DNA of 10,167 nucleotides from Acidobacteriota bacterium (GTDB taxonomy: Bacteria > Acidobacteriota > Terriglobia > Terriglobales > Acidobacteriaceae). The stretch is taken from assembly GCA_021841795.1 (NCBI GenBank), contig JAKCDN010000075.1:1-10167 (forward strand), read 5' to 3'. Shown here piece by piece: positions 1 through 5,003 of the stretch. Position 1 is the first letter of the stretch; every line of letters begins with the position of its first letter. The notes beneath the pieces are model-generated. The model was not told the DNA's origin. It did no database searches and was given only the letters and a program-made list of their open reading frames with translations. Position numbers and translations under genes: made by a program.

Positions 1-1
1 C

Positions 2-145
2 TCGATCGGCATGCAGATCGGGGGCATTGGGGCGCTGGTTCCGGAACGGCGCAACGACCTGGCGCGACTGGGCGTGCGCGCCATGCTCGCCGGCACCATG
101 GCCAACCTGATCTCGGCGTCAATCGCCGGAATTTTTCTGGGGTAG
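2..145 (+). CDS. NupC-family nucleoside transporter, C-terminal fragment (5' end outside window)
   Basis: The frame opening at base 2 runs 47 codons to a TAG at 143-145. The peptide carries the pattern [17 protein letters not shown] followed by [18 protein letters not shown] and a short hydrophobic end. This is the characteristic C-terminus of concentrative nucleoside transporters (NupC/CNT family), inner-membrane proteins that bring nucleosides in with H+ or Na+. Glycine-rich membrane packing, the conserved Arg/Leu stretch and the final hydrophobic helix are all visible. The rest of the protein (about 350-400 residues in the family) lies left of the window, so start, promoter and ion specificity cannot be judged. 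The stop is immediately followed by an unrelated RES-domain remnant in another frame. Family assignment is from recognition of the tail only. Confidence 0.8.
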   Translation, partial: SIGMQIGGIGALVPERRNDLARLGVRAMLAGTMANLISASIAGIFLG

Positions 146-146
146 A

Positions 147-383
147 AGCCAAGATCGCCCGCAGGCGGAGCTGCCGCGCAACCGGCGCAGCCTGAACAAC
201 CAGCGCTGCCGCGACCTGGGCTCGGCGTGGGCCGCAGAACTGCGCTCGGCGGCGCTGAAGGTTCCTGCGGCGGTGGCGGACGGAGACTGGAATGCGCTGC
301 TGAATCCGAAGCATCCGGACTTCGCCAAGGTGGAAGCGGGCGCGATGAAGCCGTTCCAATTTGACGAGCGGCTGTTCCGGTAA
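147..383 (+). pseudogene. RES-domain protein remnant (C-terminal half only)
   Basis: The frame ending at the TAA at 381-383 encodes about 78 residues that read like the C-terminal half of a RES-domain protein. It has an ELPRNRR segment (family members tend to have a Trp where the second-last Arg sits), then RDLGSAWAAELRSAALKVP, then NALLNPKHPDF, and an end of PFQFDERLFR. RES proteins of about 150-230 residues are mostly NAD-degrading toxins of Xre/RES toxin-antitoxin pairs. The N-terminal half, which holds the Arg and Glu of the RES signature, is absent. Sequence upstream in this frame is the nucleoside transporter read out of frame, and no ATG, GTG or TTG lies between the transporter stop and the recognisable homology. 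No antitoxin-like gene is visible. I infer a dead, 5'-truncated gene. Alternatively it could be an in-frame extension of something unrelated, but the C-terminal match is specific. Confidence 0.7.
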
Positions 384-390
384 TGCGGCG

Positions 391-417
391 GGGCGCACCT
401 ATCCCGGGTATGCGCCC
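391..417. terminator. Inverted repeat at the convergent gene ends (possible bidirectional terminator)
   Basis: A perfect 7-base inverted repeat, GGGCGCA (391-397) and TGCGCCC (411-417), has a 13-base loop that itself contains CCCGGG. It lies where the plus-strand RES remnant (stop at 383) and the minus-strand CBS gene (stop at 399-401) converge, and it spans the CBS stop codon. No T-tract follows on either strand, so it is not a textbook intrinsic terminator. A transcript-end or 3'-protecting hairpin is the reading suggested by position. Confidence 0.35.
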
Positions 418-851
418 GCAATGTAGCCTTCCAGCTCCTGGATCTTCTTTTCCTGGCCGCTGATGACCCACTTGACCATATCGCCGATGGAGACAATGCC
501 GACCACCTTATCTCCGTTGAGGACCGGGAGATGGCGAAAGTGGCCGTCGGTCATCATGTTCATACAATCGTCAACGGTGTGCTTCGGGGTGACGGAGATC
601 ACGGGGCTGGTCATGATCTCCTGGACGAGCGTGTCCCTGGAGTGGTGCCCCTTCAAAATTCCCTTGCGGGCGTAGTCACGCTCCGACACGATGCCGATCA
701 GTTTTTCGCCGGACATCACCATGAGGGCGCCGACGTCGTACTGGGCCATCATCGCCAGGGCCTCGAGCACCGTCTGCTGGGGCGAAACCGGGAGAATCTG
801 ATGAATGCTCTTATGTTTGAGAACCTGCTCAACCGTGTCGGTAGTCTTCAT
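399..851 (-). CDS. Twin CBS-domain protein (ligand-sensing regulatory subunit)
   Basis: A 150-residue protein made almost entirely of two CBS domains, roughly residues 16-70 and 79-132. Each shows the usual V.P..TV.EAL or S.VTP..TVDDC opening and the GIVSERDYARK or GIVSIGDMVK closing segment. The pair would form one Bateman module, which in other proteins binds adenine nucleotides or similar ligands. No enzymatic or membrane domain is attached, so it is probably a stand-alone sensor acting on an unknown partner in the cytoplasm. The short C-terminal tail is a probable amphipathic helix (QEKKIQELEGYI). The ATG at 849-851 is well supported: GGAGG lies five bases upstream on the minus strand. 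The gene has its own long leader (852-982) with a promoter candidate and a foldable RNA, so it is probably controlled separately from the SemiSWEET gene upstream. The partner and ligand cannot be read from sequence. Confidence 0.92.
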   Translation of the reverse strand: MKTTDTVEQVLKHKSIHQILPVSPQQTVLEALAMMAQYDVGALMVMSGEKLIGIVSERDYARKGILKGHHSRDTLVQEIMTSPVISVTPKHTVDDCMNMMTDGHFRHLPVLNGDKVVGIVSIGDMVKWVISGQEKKIQELEGYIAGAYPG

Positions 852-870
852 GGCTTCCTCCGTATGCCAC

Positions 871-963
871 TGCCGGGAAACTTTCGGGGCGATCCCGCCG
901 TCGCCTTGGATAGATGAGCCGGTCTCCCGCCTGAGTTCTTGCGGCGAAAGTTCGCAACCGGCA
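871..963 (-). ncRNA. Candidate structured 5' leader (riboswitch-like) of the CBS gene
   Basis: On the minus strand the leader of the CBS gene can form a closing helix in two parts. TGCCGG (963-958) pairs with CCGGCA (876-871), and AACTTTCG (952-945) pairs with CGAAAGTT (886-879), separated by a 5/2 internal loop. Inside this helix are two hairpins: CCGC/GCGG (944-941 with 930-927, 10-base loop), abutting the closing helix, and GGCGA/TCGCC (905-901 with 892-888, 8-base loop). The linker between the two hairpins is about 21 bases. The result is a three-way junction that starts shortly after a predicted transcription start and ends eight bases before the GGAGG of the CBS gene. I do not recognise a known riboswitch consensus in it. 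The pairing is seen in the sequence; a regulatory role is inference. The fold could also be chance in GC-rich DNA, although the 14 paired bases of the outer helix are unusual. Confidence 0.45.
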
Positions 964-982
964 CTGACCGCTGTGGTAGAGA

Positions 983-1012
983 AGTATACGCTGGATTGCG
1001 TTCCGTTGTCGT
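983..1012 (-). promoter_or_regulatory. Sigma-70-like promoter candidate for the CBS gene
   Basis: Read on the minus strand, ACGACA (1012-1007) and TATACT (988-983) are separated by 18 bases. TATACT matches five of six -10 consensus positions; the -35 element keeps only four of six. The expected transcription start is near 976, leaving a leader of roughly 125 bases before the CBS start codon that contains the foldable segment at 963-871. The AT-rich TATAC motif stands out in an otherwise GC-rich gap. Confidence 0.45.
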
Positions 1013-1040
1013 ATCCGCGGAAGGAAGCGGGCGGCGCGGA

Positions 1041-1331
1041 TCACGCGGCGCCATTGCCTGCGCGCAGACGCCGCAGGCGATAGACGACGGTCAGCGCGGT
1101 GACGGTTCCGCAGGTCAGAAAGCTCGCGCCCAGGCCCACGATCAGCGAGTTATCGCGCTCGTAAAAGCCGTGCACCACGCCGATGACCTGCAGGATGCAG
1201 AAGCCTCCGAAGGTGACGAGGGAGACGCCCTCGTCGCTCTTCTTGCGCCACACGGCGATGGCCTGCGGCACAAACAGGGCCGCGTTGCCCAACAGCGCCA
1301 GCCCAAACACGAACGCAACGATCTGCCTCAT
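1041..1331 (-). CDS. SemiSWEET / PQ-loop small membrane transporter
   Basis: A 96-residue protein with three hydrophobic segments (about residues 4-26, 38-58 and 61-82) and the family hallmark Pro-Gln at residues 22-23, at the end of the first helix. This is followed by WRKKSDEGVSL, matching the K-S-x-G-V-S-L loop of the MtN3/SWEET-related PQ-loop family. Bacterial SemiSWEETs are 85-100-residue triple-helix proteins that dimerise to make a sugar-permeating pore in the inner membrane. Length, topology and motif all fit, but the substrate is not readable. The C-terminus is short and basic (RLRRLR). Two starts are possible: TTG at 1337 and ATG at 1331. GGGGAGG lies 4 bases before the TTG and 10 before the ATG; I prefer the ATG, but the TTG would add only two residues. 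It is a single gene with gaps of over 130 bases on both sides, so its regulation is probably independent. Confidence 0.85.
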   Translation of the reverse strand: MRQIVAFVFGLALLGNAALFVPQAIAVWRKKSDEGVSLVTFGGFCILQVIGVVHGFYERDNSLIVGLGASFLTCGTVTALTVVYRLRRLRAGNGAA

Positions 1332-1411
1332 CCCCAAACAGCCTCCCCGGCGCGTGCAGCGCGCATGTCGATCATCGCAGAAGCGCCGCGCCGGAGCGGC
1401 GAGGGAGGCGG

Positions 1412-1445
1412 GGAAAAAACCAGAGAGCGTCCGCGATGGGCGCTC
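1412..1445 (-). terminator. Rho-independent terminator candidate after the zinc-ribbon membrane gene
   Basis: On the minus strand, beginning 18 bases after the stop of the gene ending at 1464, GAGCGCCC pairs with GGACGCTC (one A-C mismatch, 5-base loop). After five bases a run of six T follows (1419-1414). The T-run is offset from the stem by TCTGG, which weakens the call. A second GC-rich hairpin, CGCCGC/GCGGCG with a 6-base loop, follows at 1401-1384 without a T-run. Confidence 0.5.
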
Positions 1446-1463
1446 ATCCGGGATGGGAACGAT

Positions 1464-2159
1464 TCAAGGCACGCGGGTGCGGACGAGCATGCGCGCGCTG
1501 AGCGCTCCACCGGCCATGGCGAAGAGCACCAGCAGGAACGAGGCAAAGGCAAAGTTCGCCACCACGATGCCGGCATGGCCCTCGGGAGAGAGCATCCAGT
1601 CCTTCTGCTGGGTTTCCTGCGCCTGCACCTCGGCGGAGTTGGGTCCGCCGATCCACCCGGTGAACTGCTGCGAGACCTGCATGTCAAGATCGACAAACTT
1701 TTTCCAGTCCGCGTCGATCTGGATTCCCTGGTGGAAGAGGTAGCGCTTGGCAAACAACTGGCATCCGTTGGCGGTAAAGGCGAGGCCGGCCGCGAGGATG
1801 CCGCAAACGAGGCCGATGCGCGCGCCCGCGCCCACGGTGATCCACCCCGGCCGCTGACCGCGCACATAGAGCGTGACCGCCCAGGCGCCTGCGGTTCCCA
1901 TCAAGAGCAGGCCGAGAAGCCCCTCGGGCGAAAGAACCGCGCACAGGACGCCTGCAGCCAGCGCAAGGGGCAGCAAGGCGCGCAGAGCCGGCTTCCACTG
2001 CACCTGGCTGCGGTCGCGGACCGCCTCGGCCCAGCCTGCGCCCTGGGCATCACCACCGCCGTTCTCGGCGGGATACACAAGCTGGGGCAGCCCGCAGTTG
2101 GGGCAGAAACAGTACTCCTCCTGCACGGTCTGGTGGCAACGGCTGCACGACTGGTCCAT
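1464..2159 (-). CDS. Zinc-ribbon membrane protein of unknown function
   Basis: A 231-residue protein. The N-terminus has a zinc ribbon with Cys5-x2-Cys8 and Cys19-x2-Cys22 (CSRC and CPNCG), plus an extra Cys17. A polar linker (residues 25-55) leads to hydrophobic segments at about 59-76, 79-99, 110-131 and 197-219. Between the third and fourth segments lies a soluble loop of about 65 residues, rich in Gln, Asp and Trp, which topology would place outside the membrane if the zinc ribbon is cytoplasmic. The layout, zinc ribbon plus a four-helix membrane domain, is common among uncharacterised acidobacterial proteins, and I cannot assign a function. Zinc ribbons of this type often mediate protein or nucleic-acid contacts, but nothing here proves that. 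The ATG at 2157-2159 has only a weak AGG upstream. A candidate terminator follows at 1445-1412. Confidence 0.8.
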   Translation of the reverse strand: MDQSCSRCHQTVQEEYCFCPNCGLPQLVYPAENGGGDAQGAGWAEAVRDRSQVQWKPALRALLPLALAAGVLCAVLSPEGLLGLLLMGTAGAWAVTLYVRGQRPGWITVGAGARIGLVCGILAAGLAFTANGCQLFAKRYLFHQGIQIDADWKKFVDLDMQVSQQFTGWIGGPNSAEVQAQETQQKDWMLSPEGHAGIVVANFAFASFLLVLFAMAGGALSARMLVRTRVP

Positions 2160-2277
2160 ATTGCAAGCCTACCGCATGGCAGCCGGATGCGAAAACTCAA
2201 GTGGGTTGAACACGATAGAAGATGCGCAGCGGGAAACTGGAGGCTGGGCGCCGGTCAACGCGGCATTTCCTGACGCT

Positions 2278-2294
2278 GCGGGATGCGCTCCCGC
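2278..2294 (-). terminator. GC-rich hairpin downstream of the small zinc-ribbon gene
   Basis: GCGGGA (2278-2283) and TCCCGC (2289-2294) form a perfect 6-base stem with a 5-base loop, about 40 bases past the stop of the 69-residue zinc-ribbon gene. No T-tract follows on the minus strand, so termination is only suggested by position. The remainder of the 175-base gap (2160-2334) shows nothing I can name. Confidence 0.25.
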
Positions 2295-2334
2295 GCGACC
2301 GCACCAGCCCGCACCCTTTCGGCGCAGCCTGCCC

Positions 2335-2544
2335 TCAGGCGCGCCCCACCTGCATTGCTTTCACGCGACGCGCATGGCATCCACGGCGAATCCGCAGGGC
2401 ATTGAGCAGATGGACGTGGAAGCGCATTCTGCAGTAGCGGCAGCGCACGGGCAACCGGAACGTCGCCAAAAAGGCGAGATCGCGCATCTGGAAATAAGAG
2501 GGGCGCAGATTGGTGGAACCGCAGAGATTGCAATGAACGGTCAT
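2335..2544 (-). CDS. Small double-CxxC zinc-ribbon protein, unknown function
   Basis: A 69-residue protein with Cys5-x2-Cys8 (CNLC) and Cys35-x2-Cys38 (CRYC), 26 residues apart: a classic rubredoxin-like zinc ribbon. Between the knuckles is SYFQMRDLAFLATFRLPVR, and after the second knuckle MRFHVHLLNALRI. The pattern of a first knuckle, an RxxD/LAxL segment, then a YRCRxCxxRF-like second knuckle is one I associate with short zinc-ribbon proteins widespread in Acidobacteria. The tail is strongly basic (RIRRGCHARRVK), compatible with nucleic-acid binding, which is inference. The first ATG is at 2542-2544; the ribosome binding site is poor (GGAG at a long distance). The gene is on the same strand as cmk and 103 bases after it, so it could be read through or transcribed alone. 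The cysteine spacing is the main reason to accept this short frame over overlapping ones. Confidence 0.72.
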   Translation of the reverse strand: MTVHCNLCGSTNLRPSYFQMRDLAFLATFRLPVRCRYCRMRFHVHLLNALRIRRGCHARRVKAMQVGRA

Positions 2545-2647
2545 CGTCCGTCATGCTCCAGCTAGAATTTTCAGAGCAGACCAAGGGCAACAACCCCATC
2601 GTAGAACACAACTGTCTCGCAATCGTACAGAAACACGTGGTCCCTAG

Positions 2648-3391
2648 TTACTTTGGAGTGACAGGGGCGGATGTAGAATCCGCCGCGGCCAGCCTCCGGG
2701 CAACGATTTGCACGGCGGCGGCAACCACTTCATCGAGGCTGAGGTTGGTCGAGTCGAGCAGTACAGCATCCGCGGCCGGCTTGAGTGGAGAGTCGGCGCG
2801 GTTGCGGTCGCGGTCATCGCGCGCACGGAGATCGCGCACAATTTCATCGGCAGGCGGGGGCATGGCGCCATTCCGGCCCAACTGCTGGTAGCGCCGCTGG
2901 CCGCGGACCTCAGGAGCGGCATCGAGAAAGATCTTGACATTGGCGTGAGGAAACACGACGGTGCCGATATCGCGGCCTTCCATCACCACGCCGCCCTGCG
3001 CACCAAGCTGCTGCTGCAGGCTCACCATCCAGGCCCGGATTGCGGGGAAGACGCTGACGCGCGAGGCCGCGTCGGTGACCATGGGGTTGCGGATGAGGCC
3101 GGTGACGTCTTCGCCGTCGAGGAGCACGCGGTTCTCCTCATCCCCGGGCTCGAGCCGAATCGAGGTCTCGGCGGCGAGCGTCTCCAGGGCGCCGGCGCGG
3201 TCCAGAGGCAGCCCTTTGCGCAGGGCGCGGAGGGCGAAAGCGCGGTACATGGCTCCGGTCTCAAGATTGAGCAGGCCGAAGTGGCGCGCGAGCTCACGCG
3301 CGATGGTGCTTTTGCCGGCTCCTGCCGGTCCGTCGATGGCCACGATGATGCCGGCCCCGGAGTCCGGTTTGCGCATTGGTTCGGCAGTCAT
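2648..3391 (-). CDS. cmk: Cytidylate kinase (CMP/dCMP kinase)
   Basis: Cmk transfers phosphate from ATP to CMP or dCMP, feeding CTP/dCTP pools for RNA, DNA and phospholipid synthesis. The 247-residue length is slightly above the 220-230 typical of the family, from an N-terminal extension of about 13 residues. Visible motifs: P-loop AIDGPAGAGKST (18-29); LNLETGAMYRAFAL (41-54), the substrate-side TGxxYR; EGRDIGTVVFP (138-148); the DRDRNRADSPLKPAADA segment (193-209) of the LID/CMP-binding region; and a C-terminal LDSTNLSLDEVV. All canonical residues appear present. The ATG at 3389-3391 lies 12 bases after the TAA of the upstream AlkZ-like gene, so the two are almost certainly one transcript with possible translational coupling; a strong ribosome binding site is not seen. 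The last 15 or so residues are polar and probably loose. Confidence 0.97.
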   Translation of the reverse strand: MTAEPMRKPDSGAGIIVAIDGPAGAGKSTIARELARHFGLLNLETGAMYRAFALRALRKGLPLDRAGALETLAAETSIRLEPGDEENRVLLDGEDVTGLIRNPMVTDAASRVSVFPAIRAWMVSLQQQLGAQGGVVMEGRDIGTVVFPHANVKIFLDAAPEVRGQRRYQQLGRNGAMPPPADEIVRDLRARDDRDRNRADSPLKPAADAVLLDSTNLSLDEVVAAAVQIVARRLAAADSTSAPVTPK

Positions 3392-3403
3392 CCGCGTTTC
3401 CGT

Positions 3404-4933
3404 TTAGCCGCGTTTCTTGGGCCGCGGGCGGCCGGAGGCGCTGAATCCGAAGCGGGCCCGATTGCCGGTCTTCGAAGATCCGGCCATTGCGGGCTTGCGC
3501 CGCGAGCGGGCATCGGTCATGGCGTCCTTGCGCGCGCCGGGTGCGCGCCGGGCCGAGGGCTTGCCGGCGGGCTTGGCATTGGAAACATGGCCGTTGCGCA
3601 GACCCCGCGCCGCGGGCGGCTTGGGCTTGCGCAGGCCGTTGCTGTTGCCGGCGTGGCTCCCGTTCTCCTTGGCATGGCCGTTGCCGTTGCCATTGCCATT
3701 GCCATTGCCGTTGCGATGCGCGTTGGCGCCGGCGGACTTGGCCGCGCCGCGATCCCAGCGCGGGCTGGAGTCGCGATGGGCTCCGTGGCTTGTACGCGAC
3801 GCACTGTGCTTGCCCCGGTTTGCCGAAGCGGCCGCGGGCTTGTGAGTGCGGGCGTGGGCCGGCTTGCGGTTAAAGTGCGGGCGCGCGGGCTGAGATTCGT
3901 CCGCGGATTCGGCTTCAATCCGGGCCGCGCTCTCAGCGGACCTGCGCGGCTCGGATGCGGACGCGCCGAGGTCGGAAAGGGGCGCAGCGGCTTCACGCGC
4001 GTTGTAGCTGCGCTCAAAGGAGCGCAGGAACTCAGAGGACGCGGGCATGGCCGAGCTGGAATACGATCCGGAATAAATTGTCGAAGCGACGGAGAACTCG
4101 GGCAGGGTGCCGGCCACATAGTAATGCGGAGCATGGCCGAGGGAGATGGTGTGCACCTGGCGGGTCGCCACCAGGCCGCGCAGCACCTCGCGCACCTTGC
4201 TGCGGGCGGTGAGCGGCGCCAGGAAGATCTCCACGTCTTCCATGCTCGCAGCGATCACGGCCTGGAGATAAATGGACGCCAGCACAGAGATCGCGGTGAC
4301 CTGCGAGGTGGAAGCGCCTTCGGCGATGGCTTTCTGATAGCGCACGCGCAAGAGCTGCCAGTGAGGGGCGCGATTCGGCGCAGAGAGAACCGGAATAATC
4401 CGCAGCTGCTGCCACAGCTCAGTGATGGCACGGAGAACGGCGGACTCAGTTACTTCGCGGCCGAGCGACTGCTTGAGCTGAGGAATGGTAGCCTCGCCGG
4501 CTTCAAGCAGTTTGTAGGCCTGGATGGCGAGGGGCGAGACGGCACGGGAGCCGGTCAGTTGCGGATTTCTGCGCCAGTCGCGGTCACCCCGCAGCGCGTA
4601 GACATACGGCAGAACCCACGCGGCGACGACAAAATCCGGCTGTTCTCCGGGCTGTCCCTGCAGATTGAGCCGCACCGCGACACCGTCGGTCTCGAGGCGA
4701 ACCAGCAAATCCTCAGCCTGCGCGATCACCTTGGCCGAGGGCGCGGAGTTGTGTTCTCCGGCCACGGCTTCAACAAAAGAAGGGGCAACAAAGCTGCCGG
4801 ACTGCTTTCGCGGTAAAAACAGGCAAAGCCCGGTTTCCTCTATCCAAGTCCGAGCATCCTCAAAGGTGAGGTGCCCAGCACCATTCTGGCGCATCCTTTC
4901 GGAGCGCGATGCTTCCAGTTGTTCTGCTGTCAA
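3404..4933 (-). CDS. AlkZ/YcaQ-like winged-helix protein with long basic disordered tail
   Basis: A 509-residue protein in two very different halves. Residues 20-280 look folded: FEDARTWIEETGLCLFLP (24-41) and APSFVEAVAGE (50-60), then a WVLPYVYALRGD segment (106-117), a winged-helix-like stretch at about 130-185 and a second helical/wing stretch at about 205-275. This order resembles AlkZ-related (YcaQ-type) proteins, whose relatives include interstrand-crosslink DNA glycosylases; I do not see the catalytic Gln-x-Gln/Asp motif, so glycosylase activity is doubtful. Residues 310-509 are low complexity, rich in Ala, Ser, Arg, Lys, His, Asn and Gly, include (Asn-Gly)6 at 408-419, and end GRPRPKKRG: a basic tail suited to nucleic-acid binding. 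The start is TTG at 4931-4933, chosen because GAGG lies seven bases upstream; the next in-frame ATG (4894) has AGG directly abutting it, which is too close. mutL ends 70 bases before and cmk starts 12 bases after. A function in DNA repair is inference from fold resemblance and neighbours. Confidence 0.8.
   Translation of the reverse strand: MTAEQLEASRSERMRQNGAGHLTFEDARTWIEETGLCLFLPRKQSGSFVAPSFVEAVAGEHNSAPSAKVIAQAEDLLVRLETDGVAVRLNLQGQPGEQPDFVVAAWVLPYVYALRGDRDWRRNPQLTGSRAVSPLAIQAYKLLEAGEATIPQLKQSLGREVTESAVLRAITELWQQLRIIPVLSAPNRAPHWQLLRVRYQKAIAEGASTSQVTAISVLASIYLQAVIAASMEDVEIFLAPLTARSKVREVLRGLVATRQVHTISLGHAPHYYVAGTLPEFSVASTIYSGSYSSSAMPASSEFLRSFERSYNAREAAAPLSDLGASASEPRRSAESAARIEAESADESQPARPHFNRKPAHARTHKPAAASANRGKHSASRTSHGAHRDSSPRWDRGAAKSAGANAHRNGNGNGNGNGNGHAKENGSHAGNSNGLRKPKPPAARGLRNGHVSNAKPAGKPSARRAPGARKDAMTDARSRRKPAMAGSSKTGNRARFGFSASGRPRPKKRG
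3677..3712 (-). repeat. In-frame hexanucleotide tandem repeat (six units) coding for Asn-Gly
   Basis: Six consecutive 6-base units, GCCGTT or GCCATT on the plus strand, encode (Asn-Gly)6 in the tail of the AlkZ-like protein. Units alternate only in the third base of the Asn codon (AAC/AAT). Because the unit is two codons, copy-number change by slippage would lengthen or shorten the tail without a frameshift. Confidence 0.9.
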
Positions 4934-5003
4934 AGAAAAACCTCACTTCCAGGCTGGCGAAATCACCTGCCGGATCTGCTCCTGAGAGCTGACCGGCTAC
5001 CTA

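Noticed and set aside
871..963. Hammerhead-ribozyme-like arrangement on the plus strand (GATGA at 913-917, GAAA at 946-949, three helices around them, CTT as cleavage triplet)
   Set aside because: The helices and several core bases line up, but the invariant C3 and U4 of the CUGAUGA core are U and A here. The GAAA bases are also better explained as part of a perfect 8-base helix (879-886 with 945-952). Transcription evidence points to the other strand.
1384..1401. Second terminator hairpin CGCCGC/GCGGCG in the 1332-1463 gap
   Set aside because: A real inverted repeat, but no T-run follows on either strand. It is mentioned with the stronger candidate at 1412-1445.
939..2273. A 444-codon open frame on the plus strand opposite the SemiSWEET and zinc-ribbon genes
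   Set aside because: The minus strand has motif-bearing proteins here (PQ-loop, CxxC knuckles, membrane helices), while this frame gives charged, patternless sequence.
3677..3712. CRISPR-like or regulatory tandem array
   Set aside because: Units are six bases without spacers and lie in frame within a coding tail, so it is a coding microsatellite.
2708..4816. A 702-codon open frame on the plus strand opposite cmk and the AlkZ-like gene
   Set aside because: It spans two genes on the opposite strand, including the certain cmk, and its translation shows only Gly/Arg/Ala-rich low complexity. Antisense artefact of GC-rich coding DNA.
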